From an uncultured Clostridia bacterium (GTDB lineage: Bacteria; Bacillota_A; Clostridia; Christensenellales; Aristaeellaceae), in assembly GCA_947166205.1 (NCBI GenBank), contig CAMVDI010000073.1:1-8511 (forward strand): a stretch of DNA of 8,511 bases, given 5' to 3'. Positions within the stretch are counted from its first letter, which is position 1. Each line of letters begins with the position of its first letter. The notes under the pieces were generated by a model. The model was not told the origin of the DNA, ran no database searches, and worked only from the letters and a program-made list of their open reading frames with translations. Shown here one piece after another: positions 1-6,521 of this stretch. Both the position numbers and the translations under genes were made by a program.

Positions 1-422
1 TCCACGCAGTCAAATCCCCGTCCCATCTCCTTCAGGGATCCGGGAGGGGTGTCCGGTCCCGTGCCGATGATTCCGAGCAGGGTGTCGTACGGCAGTCCGG
101 TGACGCTCAGAATCCGTTCCCCCGGTTTTGTCAGGCCGAACAGCGTCAGGCTCAGCGCGGCGGTTCCGCTGGCAATCTGCGGCCGCATCAGCGCGGCTTC
201 CGTGTGAAAAACGTCCGCGTAGATGCTTTCCAGCGTGTCCCGGCCCACATCGTCATATCCGTATCCGGTCGTCGGCGCAAAATGACGGTAGCTCACCTGA
301 TGTGCCCGGAGAATATCCAGGATCTGCCGCGTTCTTGTTTCCTCGATCTGTTCCTGCCGGTCAAAAGCGTCCCGCAGCGCGGCTTCCGCCCTTCGGATCC
401 GTTTTTCAATCTCGTCGCTCAT
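1..422 (-). CDS. ynbB: YnbB-type PLP-dependent enzyme (methionine gamma-lyase / aluminium-resistance family), 5' part only
   Basis: The first 140 residues are present and the gene runs off base 1. Visible family motifs are HFAPTTGYGYDDVGRDTLE (residues 48-65), an ALMRPQIASGTAAL segment (77-90), a PGERILSVTGLPYDTL segment (100-115) and GSLKEMG (128-134). These match the N-terminal half of the fold-type I PLP family annotated as methionine gamma-lyase-like or aluminium resistance protein (B. subtilis YnbB). The PLP-binding lysine would lie beyond the window edge, so catalytic competence cannot be checked. The start ATG overlaps the miaA stop as ATGA and has a GGGAGAG Shine-Dalgarno 8 bases upstream, so it is probably translationally coupled to miaA. 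The real substrate of this family is poorly defined. As I remember the family, SGTHA is usual where this protein has SGTAA. Linkage to mutS-mutL-miaA is common in Firmicutes, usually with hfq in between, which is absent here. Confidence 0.88.
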   Translation of the reverse strand, partial: MSDEIEKRIRRAEAALRDAFDRQEQIEETRTRQILDILRAHQVSYRHFAPTTGYGYDDVGRDTLESIYADVFHTEAALMRPQIASGTAALSLTLFGLTKPGERILSVTGLPYDTLLGIIGTGPDTPPGSLKEMGRGFDCV

Positions 423-1339
423 TTCAGTATCTCTCCCGCAATATCTGCTGCATCCGCCGCCAGCGGAGAAAAAAACGCGATTTCCTTCTCCCTGCGCAGA
501 AATGTTTCCTGGCGTTTCGCGTAATGCCGGGTTCCCTTCCGGATTTCGTCCACAGCCTTTTCCAAAGGCCACACGCCTTCCAGATACAGGATCAGCTCCT
601 TGTATCCAAGAGCCTGCATGCTCTGAGCCTTCGGGGAAACGCCTGATTCCAGAAGGCCCCGGACTTCCGCCTCAAGTCCCGTCTCCATCATCCGGTCCAC
701 CCTCCGGTTGATCCGTTCGTACAGAACTTCCCTGGGGAGGGAGGCCGCGGCCGTGCGCCATTCAAATTCGGAGGAAGCTTCCCGCGGGGGCTGCCTCGAA
801 AAGGGGATCCCGGTGGCGCGGCTGACTTCGATCGCCCGGATGGTCCGGCGCACATCGTTCAGCGGCAGGCGGTCCGCTGTTTCCGGATCCAGCCTTCGAA
901 GCATTTCGTGCAGTTTTTCCCTTCCGTTCTCCTGCTCCGCTGTTTCCCGGAGTTCGGCTCTCAGCTCTTCATCCGCCGGCACGCTGCCCATGCCCATGGG
1001 ATGCATCAGCGCCTGCAGATAAAGCCCGGTTCCGCCCACAAACAGCAGTTCCTTTCCTTCCTCCGTCCATTTCCTTCGGATCAGCGCTTCCGCCTGTTCC
1101 CGGTACATAGCGACGCTGAAGGGTTCCGAAGGATCGCACAGGTCCAGCAGATGGTGCCGCACCCGCCTGCGCTCCCCGGCGGTGGGCTTGGCGGTTCCGA
1201 TGTCCATGCCCCGGTAAACCTGCATGCTGTCCATGCAGGCGATTTCCCATCCGTTTTTCTCCGCCAGCCGGAGGCTCAGCTCCGTCTTTCCGCTGGCGGT
1301 GGGGCCGGTCAGTGCCCGGCAGATGATTCTCTTTTCCAT
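419..1339 (-). CDS. miaA: tRNA dimethylallyltransferase MiaA
   Basis: This 306-residue protein is the normal length for MiaA. The enzyme transfers a dimethylallyl group from DMAPP to N6 of A37 in tRNAs that read U-starting codons, giving i6A37 in the cytosol. The sequence shows the P-loop GPTASGKT (residues 12-19), the DSMQVYRGMDIGTAKP motif (37-52) whose Asp37 matches the catalytic Asp of the family, the HHLLD motif (62-66), VGGTGLY (101-107), the LYERINRRVDRMM helix, QALGYKEL and the C-terminal TRHYAKRQETF motif. No key residue is missing. The ATG lies 4 bases after the mutL stop codon and has no clear Shine-Dalgarno (the preceding bases read AACGGATACAGACATAAGCCG), so I infer coupling to mutL translation. 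The product i6A37 is the substrate of MiaB, encoded upstream in the same gene string. Confidence 0.97.
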   Translation of the reverse strand: MEKRIICRALTGPTASGKTELSLRLAEKNGWEIACMDSMQVYRGMDIGTAKPTAGERRRVRHHLLDLCDPSEPFSVAMYREQAEALIRRKWTEEGKELLFVGGTGLYLQALMHPMGMGSVPADEELRAELRETAEQENGREKLHEMLRRLDPETADRLPLNDVRRTIRAIEVSRATGIPFSRQPPREASSEFEWRTAAASLPREVLYERINRRVDRMMETGLEAEVRGLLESGVSPKAQSMQALGYKELILYLEGVWPLEKAVDEIRKGTRHYAKRQETFLRREKEIAFFSPLAADAADIAGEILK

Positions 1340-1343
1340 CGGC

Positions 1344-3368
1344 TTATGTCTGTATCCGTTTGAATTTTTTGTCCAGCTCCGTGTGGCTGATGGATACGAC
1401 CAGCGGACGGCCGTGGGGACAGGTAGGCGTCACTTTCCGGTCGATCATTTCTTCAACCAGGGAACGGAGCTGCTCTTCCGTGAGTTTCTCACCGCCCTTG
1501 ACGGCATGCTTGCAGGCCATCTGAAGAATGGCCGCCCTCTTTTTGTCCGCGCCGGGAACTCTTCCGCTTTCCAGCTCGGCAATCGCGTCCCTGAGGAAAG
1601 CGGCGGTCTCGTTCTTTCCGAGGGTTACGGGAACGGAGCGGACAGCCACGGAGGTCTCGCTGAAAGGTTCGGCCCGCAGTCCCAGCTCTTCCAGCATGTC
1701 CCGGTTTTCCTCCAGAACCGCCATCTCCCGCCTGGTTACGGAAAGGATGCAGGGCACCAGCATTTCCTGCCCGGCCCTGTTCTCCTCATAGGCCTTCATC
1801 ATCCGCTCGAACAGCAGCCGTTCATGCACAGCGTGCTGGTCCACCATCAGAAGATGATCCTCATATTCGATCAGGATGAAGGTATCAAACAGCGCGCCGA
1901 AGATCCGCATGGGTCTGGGAAGATCCTTCGGAAGGGCGCTGAGCTGTTCCGTCTGTTCCTGAACGTATGCTTCTTCGGGCGGAAGCGGTTCGGCACCGCC
2001 TGCAGGCAATGGCCGCGGATCCATCTGCCGTTCCGCGGGGGCGGCCGGGATCGGATTCGTTCCTTCCGCGTTCCGGATTTCCGCGTCGGAAGGCGAAACG
2101 CCCGGATCCGCCGTCCTGCGCGCTTCAGTCAGGGGCGGCGGCAGCGGAGAGGCCGGCCCCGGATCCATCCGGACAGGGGGCGTCTTACCCTCCACGGGCC
2201 GGTATACGGGCACAGCGATGGTTTCCCGCAGCCGGACCGGAGGAAGGCTTCCGCCGGTAACCACCTCCGCGCCCCGCTGCGGACGGATCGGGTCTGTCTG
2301 GGGGGCGGGAAAAGCGGAGGCCGGTTCCGTCTCACCGGAAGATTCGCTCAGGTTCATTTCAACAGGCCGCTCAAAGGCGTCCCGGTCCTGCAGCGCGTCC
2401 CTGACCAGGTTGTAGACCGCCTCGCGGACCGCCTGATCGGATCGGAACCGGACTTCCAGTTTGTTGGGATGGATATTGACGTTGACGCTTTCCGCCGGCA
2501 TCTCCAGATAGAGGACGCACAGGGGAAACTTCCCGATCATGACCCGCTCCCGGCAGGCATCCTCCAGCGCTCCGCTGAGCAGCGGGCTGCGGAGGGTCCG
2601 TCCGTTGATGAAGAAGTTTTCTCCGCTGCGGTTGGCCCGGGCGTTGTCGCCGATTCCGACATAGCCCGAAAGAAGGATGCCGTTCTCGTGCCCCTCCGCC
2701 CTGCGCAGGGTGCGAACGGCGGCAGGCCCGTAGATCGCCAGAACGGCGGATTCCGTCTTCCCGTCCCCGGGTGAATGATAGATAGTTTTCCCGTCGGAGG
2801 TGTACCGGAAGCTGACGTCCGGGCGGCTCAGTATCATGCGGATCATCACGTCGGTCACCGCGTTGGCCTCGGTCATCGGCTTTTTCAGGAAGCCCCGCCT
2901 CACGGGTACGTTGTAGAAGAGTTCCTTCACGAGGATGCTGGTTCCCGGGGCGCAGGCCGCCTCCGTCATTTCCGTAATCCGGCCACCTTCGTTCTTCACC
3001 CGGATTCCCGTATCCCTGTCCCGGGTTCGGGTCGTGAGCGTGACCCGGGACACCGCCGCGACGGATGCCAGCGCTTCGCCCCGGAACCCGAGCGTCATAA
3101 CCGCGTCCAGATCCGTCTCGCTTCGGATCTTGCTGGTGGCGTGTCTTTCAAACGCCAGCCGGATGTCCGTCTCCTCGATCCCGGAACCGTCGTCGGTAAC
3201 CCGGAAGGATTCGATCCCTCCTTCCCGGATTTCAACGGACACGTTCCTGGCCCCTGCGTCCAGGCTGTTCTCCACCAGTTCCTTGATCGCCGCGCTGGGC
3301 CGCTCCACCACCTCGCCGGCGGCGATCTTCCCGATCAGGCTTTCCGGCAGCATTCTGATCCTGGCCAT
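1344..3368 (-). CDS. mutL: DNA mismatch repair protein MutL, endonuclease type
   Basis: This 674-residue protein couples mismatch recognition by MutS to strand incision. The N-terminal GHKL ATPase shows catalytic Glu30, ENSLDAG (33-39), DDGSGI (59-64), ATSK (77-80) and GFRGEAL (94-100), with the conserved lysine of NIHPNKLEVRF near 303. Residues about 335-482 form a proline-rich linker (30 Pro in 148 residues) with no motif I recognise. The C-terminal dimerisation and nuclease domain carries DQHAVHERLLFE (510-521), fitting DQHA(X)2E(X)4E, then ACK (618-620), CPHGRP (650-655) and FKR (669-671). These are the metal-site motifs of MutL proteins that nick DNA themselves, as in bacteria without MutH. 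QEMLVP (534-539) matches the QEMIVP beta-clamp-binding motif of B. subtilis MutL. The start is fixed by the family opening MARIRMLPE and by an AGGGGG Shine-Dalgarno 12 bases upstream. It lies 50 bases after mutS. Confidence 0.97.
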   Translation of the reverse strand: MARIRMLPESLIGKIAAGEVVERPSAAIKELVENSLDAGARNVSVEIREGGIESFRVTDDGSGIEETDIRLAFERHATSKIRSETDLDAVMTLGFRGEALASVAAVSRVTLTTRTRDRDTGIRVKNEGGRITEMTEAACAPGTSILVKELFYNVPVRRGFLKKPMTEANAVTDVMIRMILSRPDVSFRYTSDGKTIYHSPGDGKTESAVLAIYGPAAVRTLRRAEGHENGILLSGYVGIGDNARANRSGENFFINGRTLRSPLLSGALEDACRERVMIGKFPLCVLYLEMPAESVNVNIHPNKLEVRFRSDQAVREAVYNLVRDALQDRDAFERPVEMNLSESSGETEPASAFPAPQTDPIRPQRGAEVVTGGSLPPVRLRETIAVPVYRPVEGKTPPVRMDPGPASPLPPPLTEARRTADPGVSPSDAEIRNAEGTNPIPAAPAERQMDPRPLPAGGAEPLPPEEAYVQEQTEQLSALPKDLPRPMRIFGALFDTFILIEYEDHLLMVDQHAVHERLLFERMMKAYEENRAGQEMLVPCILSVTRREMAVLEENRDMLEELGLRAEPFSETSVAVRSVPVTLGKNETAAFLRDAIAELESGRVPGADKKRAAILQMACKHAVKGGEKLTEEQLRSLVEEMIDRKVTPTCPHGRPLVVSISHTELDKKFKRIQT
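1923..2366 (-). other. Proline-rich disordered linker of MutL
   Basis: This stretch encodes residues 335-482 of MutL, between the ATPase domain and the endonuclease domain. It has 30 prolines in 148 residues, many Ala, Gly, Glu and Arg, and no visible secondary-structure pattern. Flexible linkers of variable length and poor conservation are normal in MutL; this one is long and unusually proline-rich. The reading frame is intact throughout. Confidence 0.8.
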
Positions 3369-3418
3369 GCCGAAGTTCTTCCCCCTTTTCCGGAATTCGC
3401 TTTCCGTTTCTTCCCGCC
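3369..3418 (-). other. mutS-mutL spacer with mutL ribosome site
   Basis: This 50-base spacer contains an AGGGGG Shine-Dalgarno core at 3381-3386, 12 bases before the mutL ATG, a little farther than usual. I see no promoter-like pair of hexamers and no terminator, so mutS and mutL are probably co-transcribed. Confidence 0.6.
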
Positions 3419-6016
3419 TCAGAGCTTCCTGGCTTTTTCCCGCAGCAGGAACAGCTGATTGATGGCGTCCATGGGCGTCAGCGCCATCACGTCGATCTGC
3501 TGAAGCTCCTGAATGAGCTCCGTTTTCTGATAGTCAAACAGATCCACCTGTTCATTCTTTCTGGGCTTCTGATTGCCCCCCAGAATGTTCTGGCCGATGG
3601 TGTTCTGATTGATGCTGCTGACCTGGAGCCTGGCCTGGATTTCATGGGCCCGGAGGATAACGGGGCGCGGGATTCCCGCCAGCCTTGCCACGTGAACGCC
3701 GAAGCTCTTGTCCGCCCCGCCGGGGATGATCTTCCGCAGGAAAATCACATCCTCCCCGTGTTCCCGGACGGATATGCAGTAATTCATAACGCCGTCCATA
3801 TGGCCTTCCAGCTCGCTGAGCTCATGATAGTGGGTGGCAAAAAGGGTTTTAGCGCCGATGTTTTCCTTCTTCGTGATATATTCGACCACGGCCCAGGCGA
3901 TGGCCAGTCCGTCAAAAGTGCTGGTTCCCCGGCCGATCTCATCGAGAATGATCAGGCTGTTGACCGTGGCGTTCCGCAGGATATAGGCCGTTTCGCTCAT
4001 TTCCACCATGAAGGTGCTCTGTCCGCTGGCCAGGTCGTCGGAAGCGCCGACCCGGGTAAAAATCCGGTCGCAGATCGGAAGATGCGCCTCCCTCGCGGGC
4101 ACGAAGCTGCCGATCTGAGCCATCAGGCAGATCAGCGCCACCTGCCGCATGTAGGTGCTCTTTCCGGCCATGTTGGGGCCGGTGATAATCATCATCCGGC
4201 GGGAATCCAGATCCATCTCGGTATCGTTGGGTACGAACTCGCCGCTGTTCAGGCTCTGTTCCACCACCGGATGCCTGCCCTCCAGAATCCGCATGCTGCC
4301 GTCCCCGGTCATCTCGGGACGCACATATCTGTTCTCCACCGCGGTTCTGGCCAGGCTCTGAAATACATCAAGCCGTTTCAGCGCCTCGCAGGTTTTCTGG
4401 ATCCGGTTCATGGATTCGCTGACCCGGTCCCGGATTTCGTTGAACAGCTGCAGTTCCAGCCGGACGCTCTGCTCCTGGGCGCCGATGATCTTCTGCTCGG
4501 TCTCCTTCAGTTCGGGCGTCATGTACCTTTCCGCGTTGGTCAGCGTCTGTTTCCGGGTATACCGCTCCGGAACCAGGGAAAGATAGCTTTTGGTCACTTC
4601 GATATAATATCCGAAGACCCGGTTGTACTGGATGCGCAGGTTTTTGATGCCGGTCTCCTCCCGCTCCCGCTGCTCCATGTCCAGGATCCACTGACGGCCG
4701 CTGGTCTGTGCTTCCCGGTATTCGTCCAGCAGGGGGGAATACCCGTCCCGGATGATGCCGCCCTCCGTAATCACCAGAGGCGCGTCCGGATGAATCGCTC
4801 TCTCCAGCAGTTCCGTCAGATCCGCCAGCGGATCCAGCTCTTCCGCGATCCCGCGGATTGCCTCGCTGCGGGCGTCCGAAAGGAGCTCCAGGATCCCGGG
4901 AACCTTTTTCAGGCTTCCGCAGAGGGCGAGGCAGTCCCGGGCGTTCAGGCTCCGGTAGGCCACCTTGCTCAGCAGCCGCTCCATGTCGTAAACCCCGGTC
5001 AGCTCCTCCCTGACGGAAGCGCTCAGCACAGGGTTTTCCGCCAGCTCGCCCACAGCGTCGTGCCGGAGCCGGATCTTCTCCCCATCCACCAGCGGCTGCT
5101 CCAGCCATCTGCGCAGCTGCCGTCCACCCATGGCAGTGGCGGTCTGATCCAGCAGCCCCAGCAGGGTTCCTTTCCGGCTTCTGTCCCTCAGGTTTTCCGT
5201 CAGTTCCAGGTTTCGCCGGGTACCCGGATCCAGCATCATGGTCGTCCCATCCTCCGCAAAGCGGATGGTCCGCATATGCTCCAGCGGGTTCTTCTGGGTT
5301 TCCCGAAGATAGCGCATGAGGGCACCCGCCGCCCGGACCGCCGATGGATGATCCTCCAGTCCCAGCGGGGTCAGGGAGGACAGGCGGAAATGCTCCTTCA
5401 GCGTTTCCGCGGCATTCCGGGGCTGAAACCAGTTTTCCGGCAGCGCGGTGGCGGAGGGAAGCTCAGTGCCCACCGCCCCGCGGAGGCGTTCCGTATCGTT
5501 GCAGAGGACCTCCCGGGCGCCGATCTGGGACATTTTCGGCCGGAGAAGACTGTCCGGAATCTCGGACACATAGAATTCCCCCGTGGAAACGTCCGCGTAG
5601 GCCAGTGCCGCTTCCTTTCCCTTCAGAAAAACACAGAGCAGAAAATTGTTCGACTTTTCGTCCAGCATCGCGCTGTCCGTCACGGTGCCCGCGGTGATCA
5701 CCCGGATCACGTCCCTGTCCACCAGTCCCTTCGCCAGGGCGGGATCCTCCAGCTGCTCGCAGATGGCGATCTTATATCCTTTTTCGATCAGGCGGTCCAC
5801 GTAGGTATTCACCGCGTGGTAAGGAACTCCGCACATGGGGGCCCGCTCTTCCAGGCCGCAGTCCCTTCCCGTCAGCGTGAGCTCCAGCTCCCGGGACGCT
5901 GTTTTCGCGTCGTCAAAAAAGAGCTCATAGAAGTCGCCCAGCCGGAAAAGCAGCAGGCAGTCCGGATACTGTTCGTGAATCTGCATGTATTGCTGCATCA
6001 TCGGGGAAAGTGCCAT
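3419..6016 (-). CDS. mutS: DNA mismatch repair protein MutS (MutS1 type)
   Basis: This 865-residue protein is the normal length for the mismatch-recognising ATPase MutS1. Domain I begins MMQQYMQIHEQYPD and has GDFYELF with the mismatch-reading Phe29-Tyr30-Glu31 (FxE). The lever and clamp regions follow, including the GTLLGLLDQTATAMGGRQLR segment (283-302) and RVFGYYIEVTKS (466-477). The ABC-type ATPase has Walker A GPNMAGKST (613-621), the STFMVEMSE signature (667-675), Walker B with LIILDEIGRGTSTFDG (688-703) and the ATHYHEL motif (727-733). QVDLF (823-827) near the C terminus fits a QxxLF-type beta-clamp-binding motif. The start is supported by the family-typical opening and by an AAGGAAGGA Shine-Dalgarno 9 bases upstream. 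It follows the YlbF-family gene after 91 bases and precedes mutL. It is not the MutS2 paralogue: the FxE mismatch-reading domain is present and no Smr domain follows. Confidence 0.98.
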   Translation of the reverse strand: MALSPMMQQYMQIHEQYPDCLLLFRLGDFYELFFDDAKTASRELELTLTGRDCGLEERAPMCGVPYHAVNTYVDRLIEKGYKIAICEQLEDPALAKGLVDRDVIRVITAGTVTDSAMLDEKSNNFLLCVFLKGKEAALAYADVSTGEFYVSEIPDSLLRPKMSQIGAREVLCNDTERLRGAVGTELPSATALPENWFQPRNAAETLKEHFRLSSLTPLGLEDHPSAVRAAGALMRYLRETQKNPLEHMRTIRFAEDGTTMMLDPGTRRNLELTENLRDRSRKGTLLGLLDQTATAMGGRQLRRWLEQPLVDGEKIRLRHDAVGELAENPVLSASVREELTGVYDMERLLSKVAYRSLNARDCLALCGSLKKVPGILELLSDARSEAIRGIAEELDPLADLTELLERAIHPDAPLVITEGGIIRDGYSPLLDEYREAQTSGRQWILDMEQREREETGIKNLRIQYNRVFGYYIEVTKSYLSLVPERYTRKQTLTNAERYMTPELKETEQKIIGAQEQSVRLELQLFNEIRDRVSESMNRIQKTCEALKRLDVFQSLARTAVENRYVRPEMTGDGSMRILEGRHPVVEQSLNSGEFVPNDTEMDLDSRRMMIITGPNMAGKSTYMRQVALICLMAQIGSFVPAREAHLPICDRIFTRVGASDDLASGQSTFMVEMSETAYILRNATVNSLIILDEIGRGTSTFDGLAIAWAVVEYITKKENIGAKTLFATHYHELSELEGHMDGVMNYCISVREHGEDVIFLRKIIPGGADKSFGVHVARLAGIPRPVILRAHEIQARLQVSSINQNTIGQNILGGNQKPRKNEQVDLFDYQKTELIQELQQIDVMALTPMDAINQLFLLREKARKL

Positions 6017-6025
6017 TTTTCTCTG

Positions 6026-6034
6026 TCCTTCCTT
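6026..6034 (-). promoter_or_regulatory. Strong Shine-Dalgarno of mutS
   Basis: On the coding strand this reads AAGGAAGGA, 9 bases before the mutS ATG. It is one of the strongest ribosome sites in the window. It lets mutS initiate independently, unlike the overlapping genes elsewhere in the string. Confidence 0.75.
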
Positions 6035-6052
6035 TTTTCAGAGCTCCGGAAC

Positions 6053-6082
6053 CGCGCCCGGATCCTTTCCGGCCCGGGCGCG
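6053..6082 (-). other. Intergenic GC-rich hairpin between the YlbF-family gene and mutS
   Basis: A perfect 9-bp inverted repeat (coding-strand arms CGCGCCCGG and CCGGGCGCG) surrounds a 12-base loop in the 91-base spacer. After the 3' arm the transcript reads GTTCCGGAGCTCTGAAAAAA, so there is no U-tract and this is not a standard intrinsic terminator. The hairpin ends 18 bases before the mutS Shine-Dalgarno. It could protect or punctuate a processed 3' end, or act as a weak attenuator. The function is not determined; only the inverted repeat is seen directly. Confidence 0.6.
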
Positions 6083-6107
6083 TCCCTCCCGCCGGATGGA
6101 GCGGGAT

Positions 6108-6521
6108 TCAGCCGCAGCCGCTGCATCCGCTGCAGTTTCCGCTGCAGCCGGAAGGTTTGCCGTTCACGTCCTCCTCCCGGATCTCGCCGGTGATCACCAC
6201 CCGAAGCACCCGGTTCACGCTGTCCATCATGTCCGTGAATTCCTTTCGGGCGGCCTTGAGCCGGGCAACCGTTTCATTTCCGTTCATTTCGGCTTCCGCC
6301 TGAATCATTTCCTGATTCGCCCGCTTCAGCGTTTCCGGATCCATCCCTTTGGAAGAAAGAAGATCCTCCACCTGCTGCCGCTTCCGCGCCAGATTATTCA
6401 CGGCCTCCGTGGCTTCCGGGTCGCCGAGCAGCGCGTCCTCCAGCTCCTTCATCTTCAGATAGGCGCTGCTTTCCTTGATGGCTTCCGCCAGTTCCTGCGC
6501 CTTGAGCATAACATCCTTCAT
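6108..6521 (-). CDS. YlbF/YmcA (RicF/RicA) family protein with C-terminal cysteine tail
   Basis: This 137-residue protein is mostly charged helix up to about residue 117 (AQELAEAIKESSAYLKMKE near the start, EAVNNLARKRQQVEDL near 40), the pattern of the YlbF/YmcA (DUF964) family. In B. subtilis, YmcA (RicA), YlbF (RicF) and YaaT (RicT) form a complex that carries [4Fe-4S] clusters and helps RNase Y process mRNAs. The gene sits in the ymcA position, between miaB and mutS, but its end looks like YlbF: its only cysteines are C126, C130, C133 and C136 in a GCSGNCSGCSGCG tail, spaced Cx3Cx2Cx2C. Cluster binding is inferred from RicF, whose tail is also Cys/Gly-rich. The start overlaps the miaB stop as ATGA, with GAGGAG 8 bases upstream. 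I give no symbol because it mixes ymcA position with ylbF features. Confidence 0.85.
   Translation of the reverse strand: MKDVMLKAQELAEAIKESSAYLKMKELEDALLGDPEATEAVNNLARKRQQVEDLLSSKGMDPETLKRANQEMIQAEAEMNGNETVARLKAARKEFTDMMDSVNRVLRVVITGEIREEDVNGKPSGCSGNCSGCSGCG
6111..6146 (-). repeat. 9-base tandem repeat encoding Cys-Ser-Gly units
   Basis: On the coding strand TGCAGCGGA or TGCAGCGGC occurs three times, the first two copies separated by AAC and the last two directly adjacent, followed by TGCGGC just before the stop codon. Each unit encodes Cys-Ser-Gly. The near-identity of codons across copies points to recent duplication rather than independent selection of each codon. This short repeat makes the number of cysteines liable to change by slippage. 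Confidence 0.8.

Noticed and set aside
1923..2366. Frameshift or inserted sequence in the middle of mutL
   Set aside because: The low-complexity segment lies exactly where the MutL family has its variable linker, and both flanking domains are intact and in the same frame.
1224..2774. 516-codon plus-strand open frame opposite mutL and the miaA start
   Set aside because: It is aligned with mutL codons, spans a real gene junction, and has no motif or convincing ribosome site.
6053..6082. Intrinsic terminator between the YlbF-family gene and mutS
   Set aside because: The GC stem is good but it is followed by an A-rich stretch (CTGAAAAAAGG) on the coding strand, not a U-tract. On the other strand there is no gene that would need terminating.
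6017..6107. Remnant cotE gene between ymcA and mutS, as in Bacillus
   Set aside because: The 91-base spacer is too short and none of its frames gives a recognisable CotE-like segment.
3644..6193. 849-codon open frame on the plus strand opposite mutS
   Set aside because: It is codon-aligned with mutS and stays open only because mutS avoids TTA, CTA and TCA. The translation shows no recognisable domain and has a composition (rich in His, Gln, Arg, Pro) typical of antisense shadows. The mutS protein is complete with all motifs.
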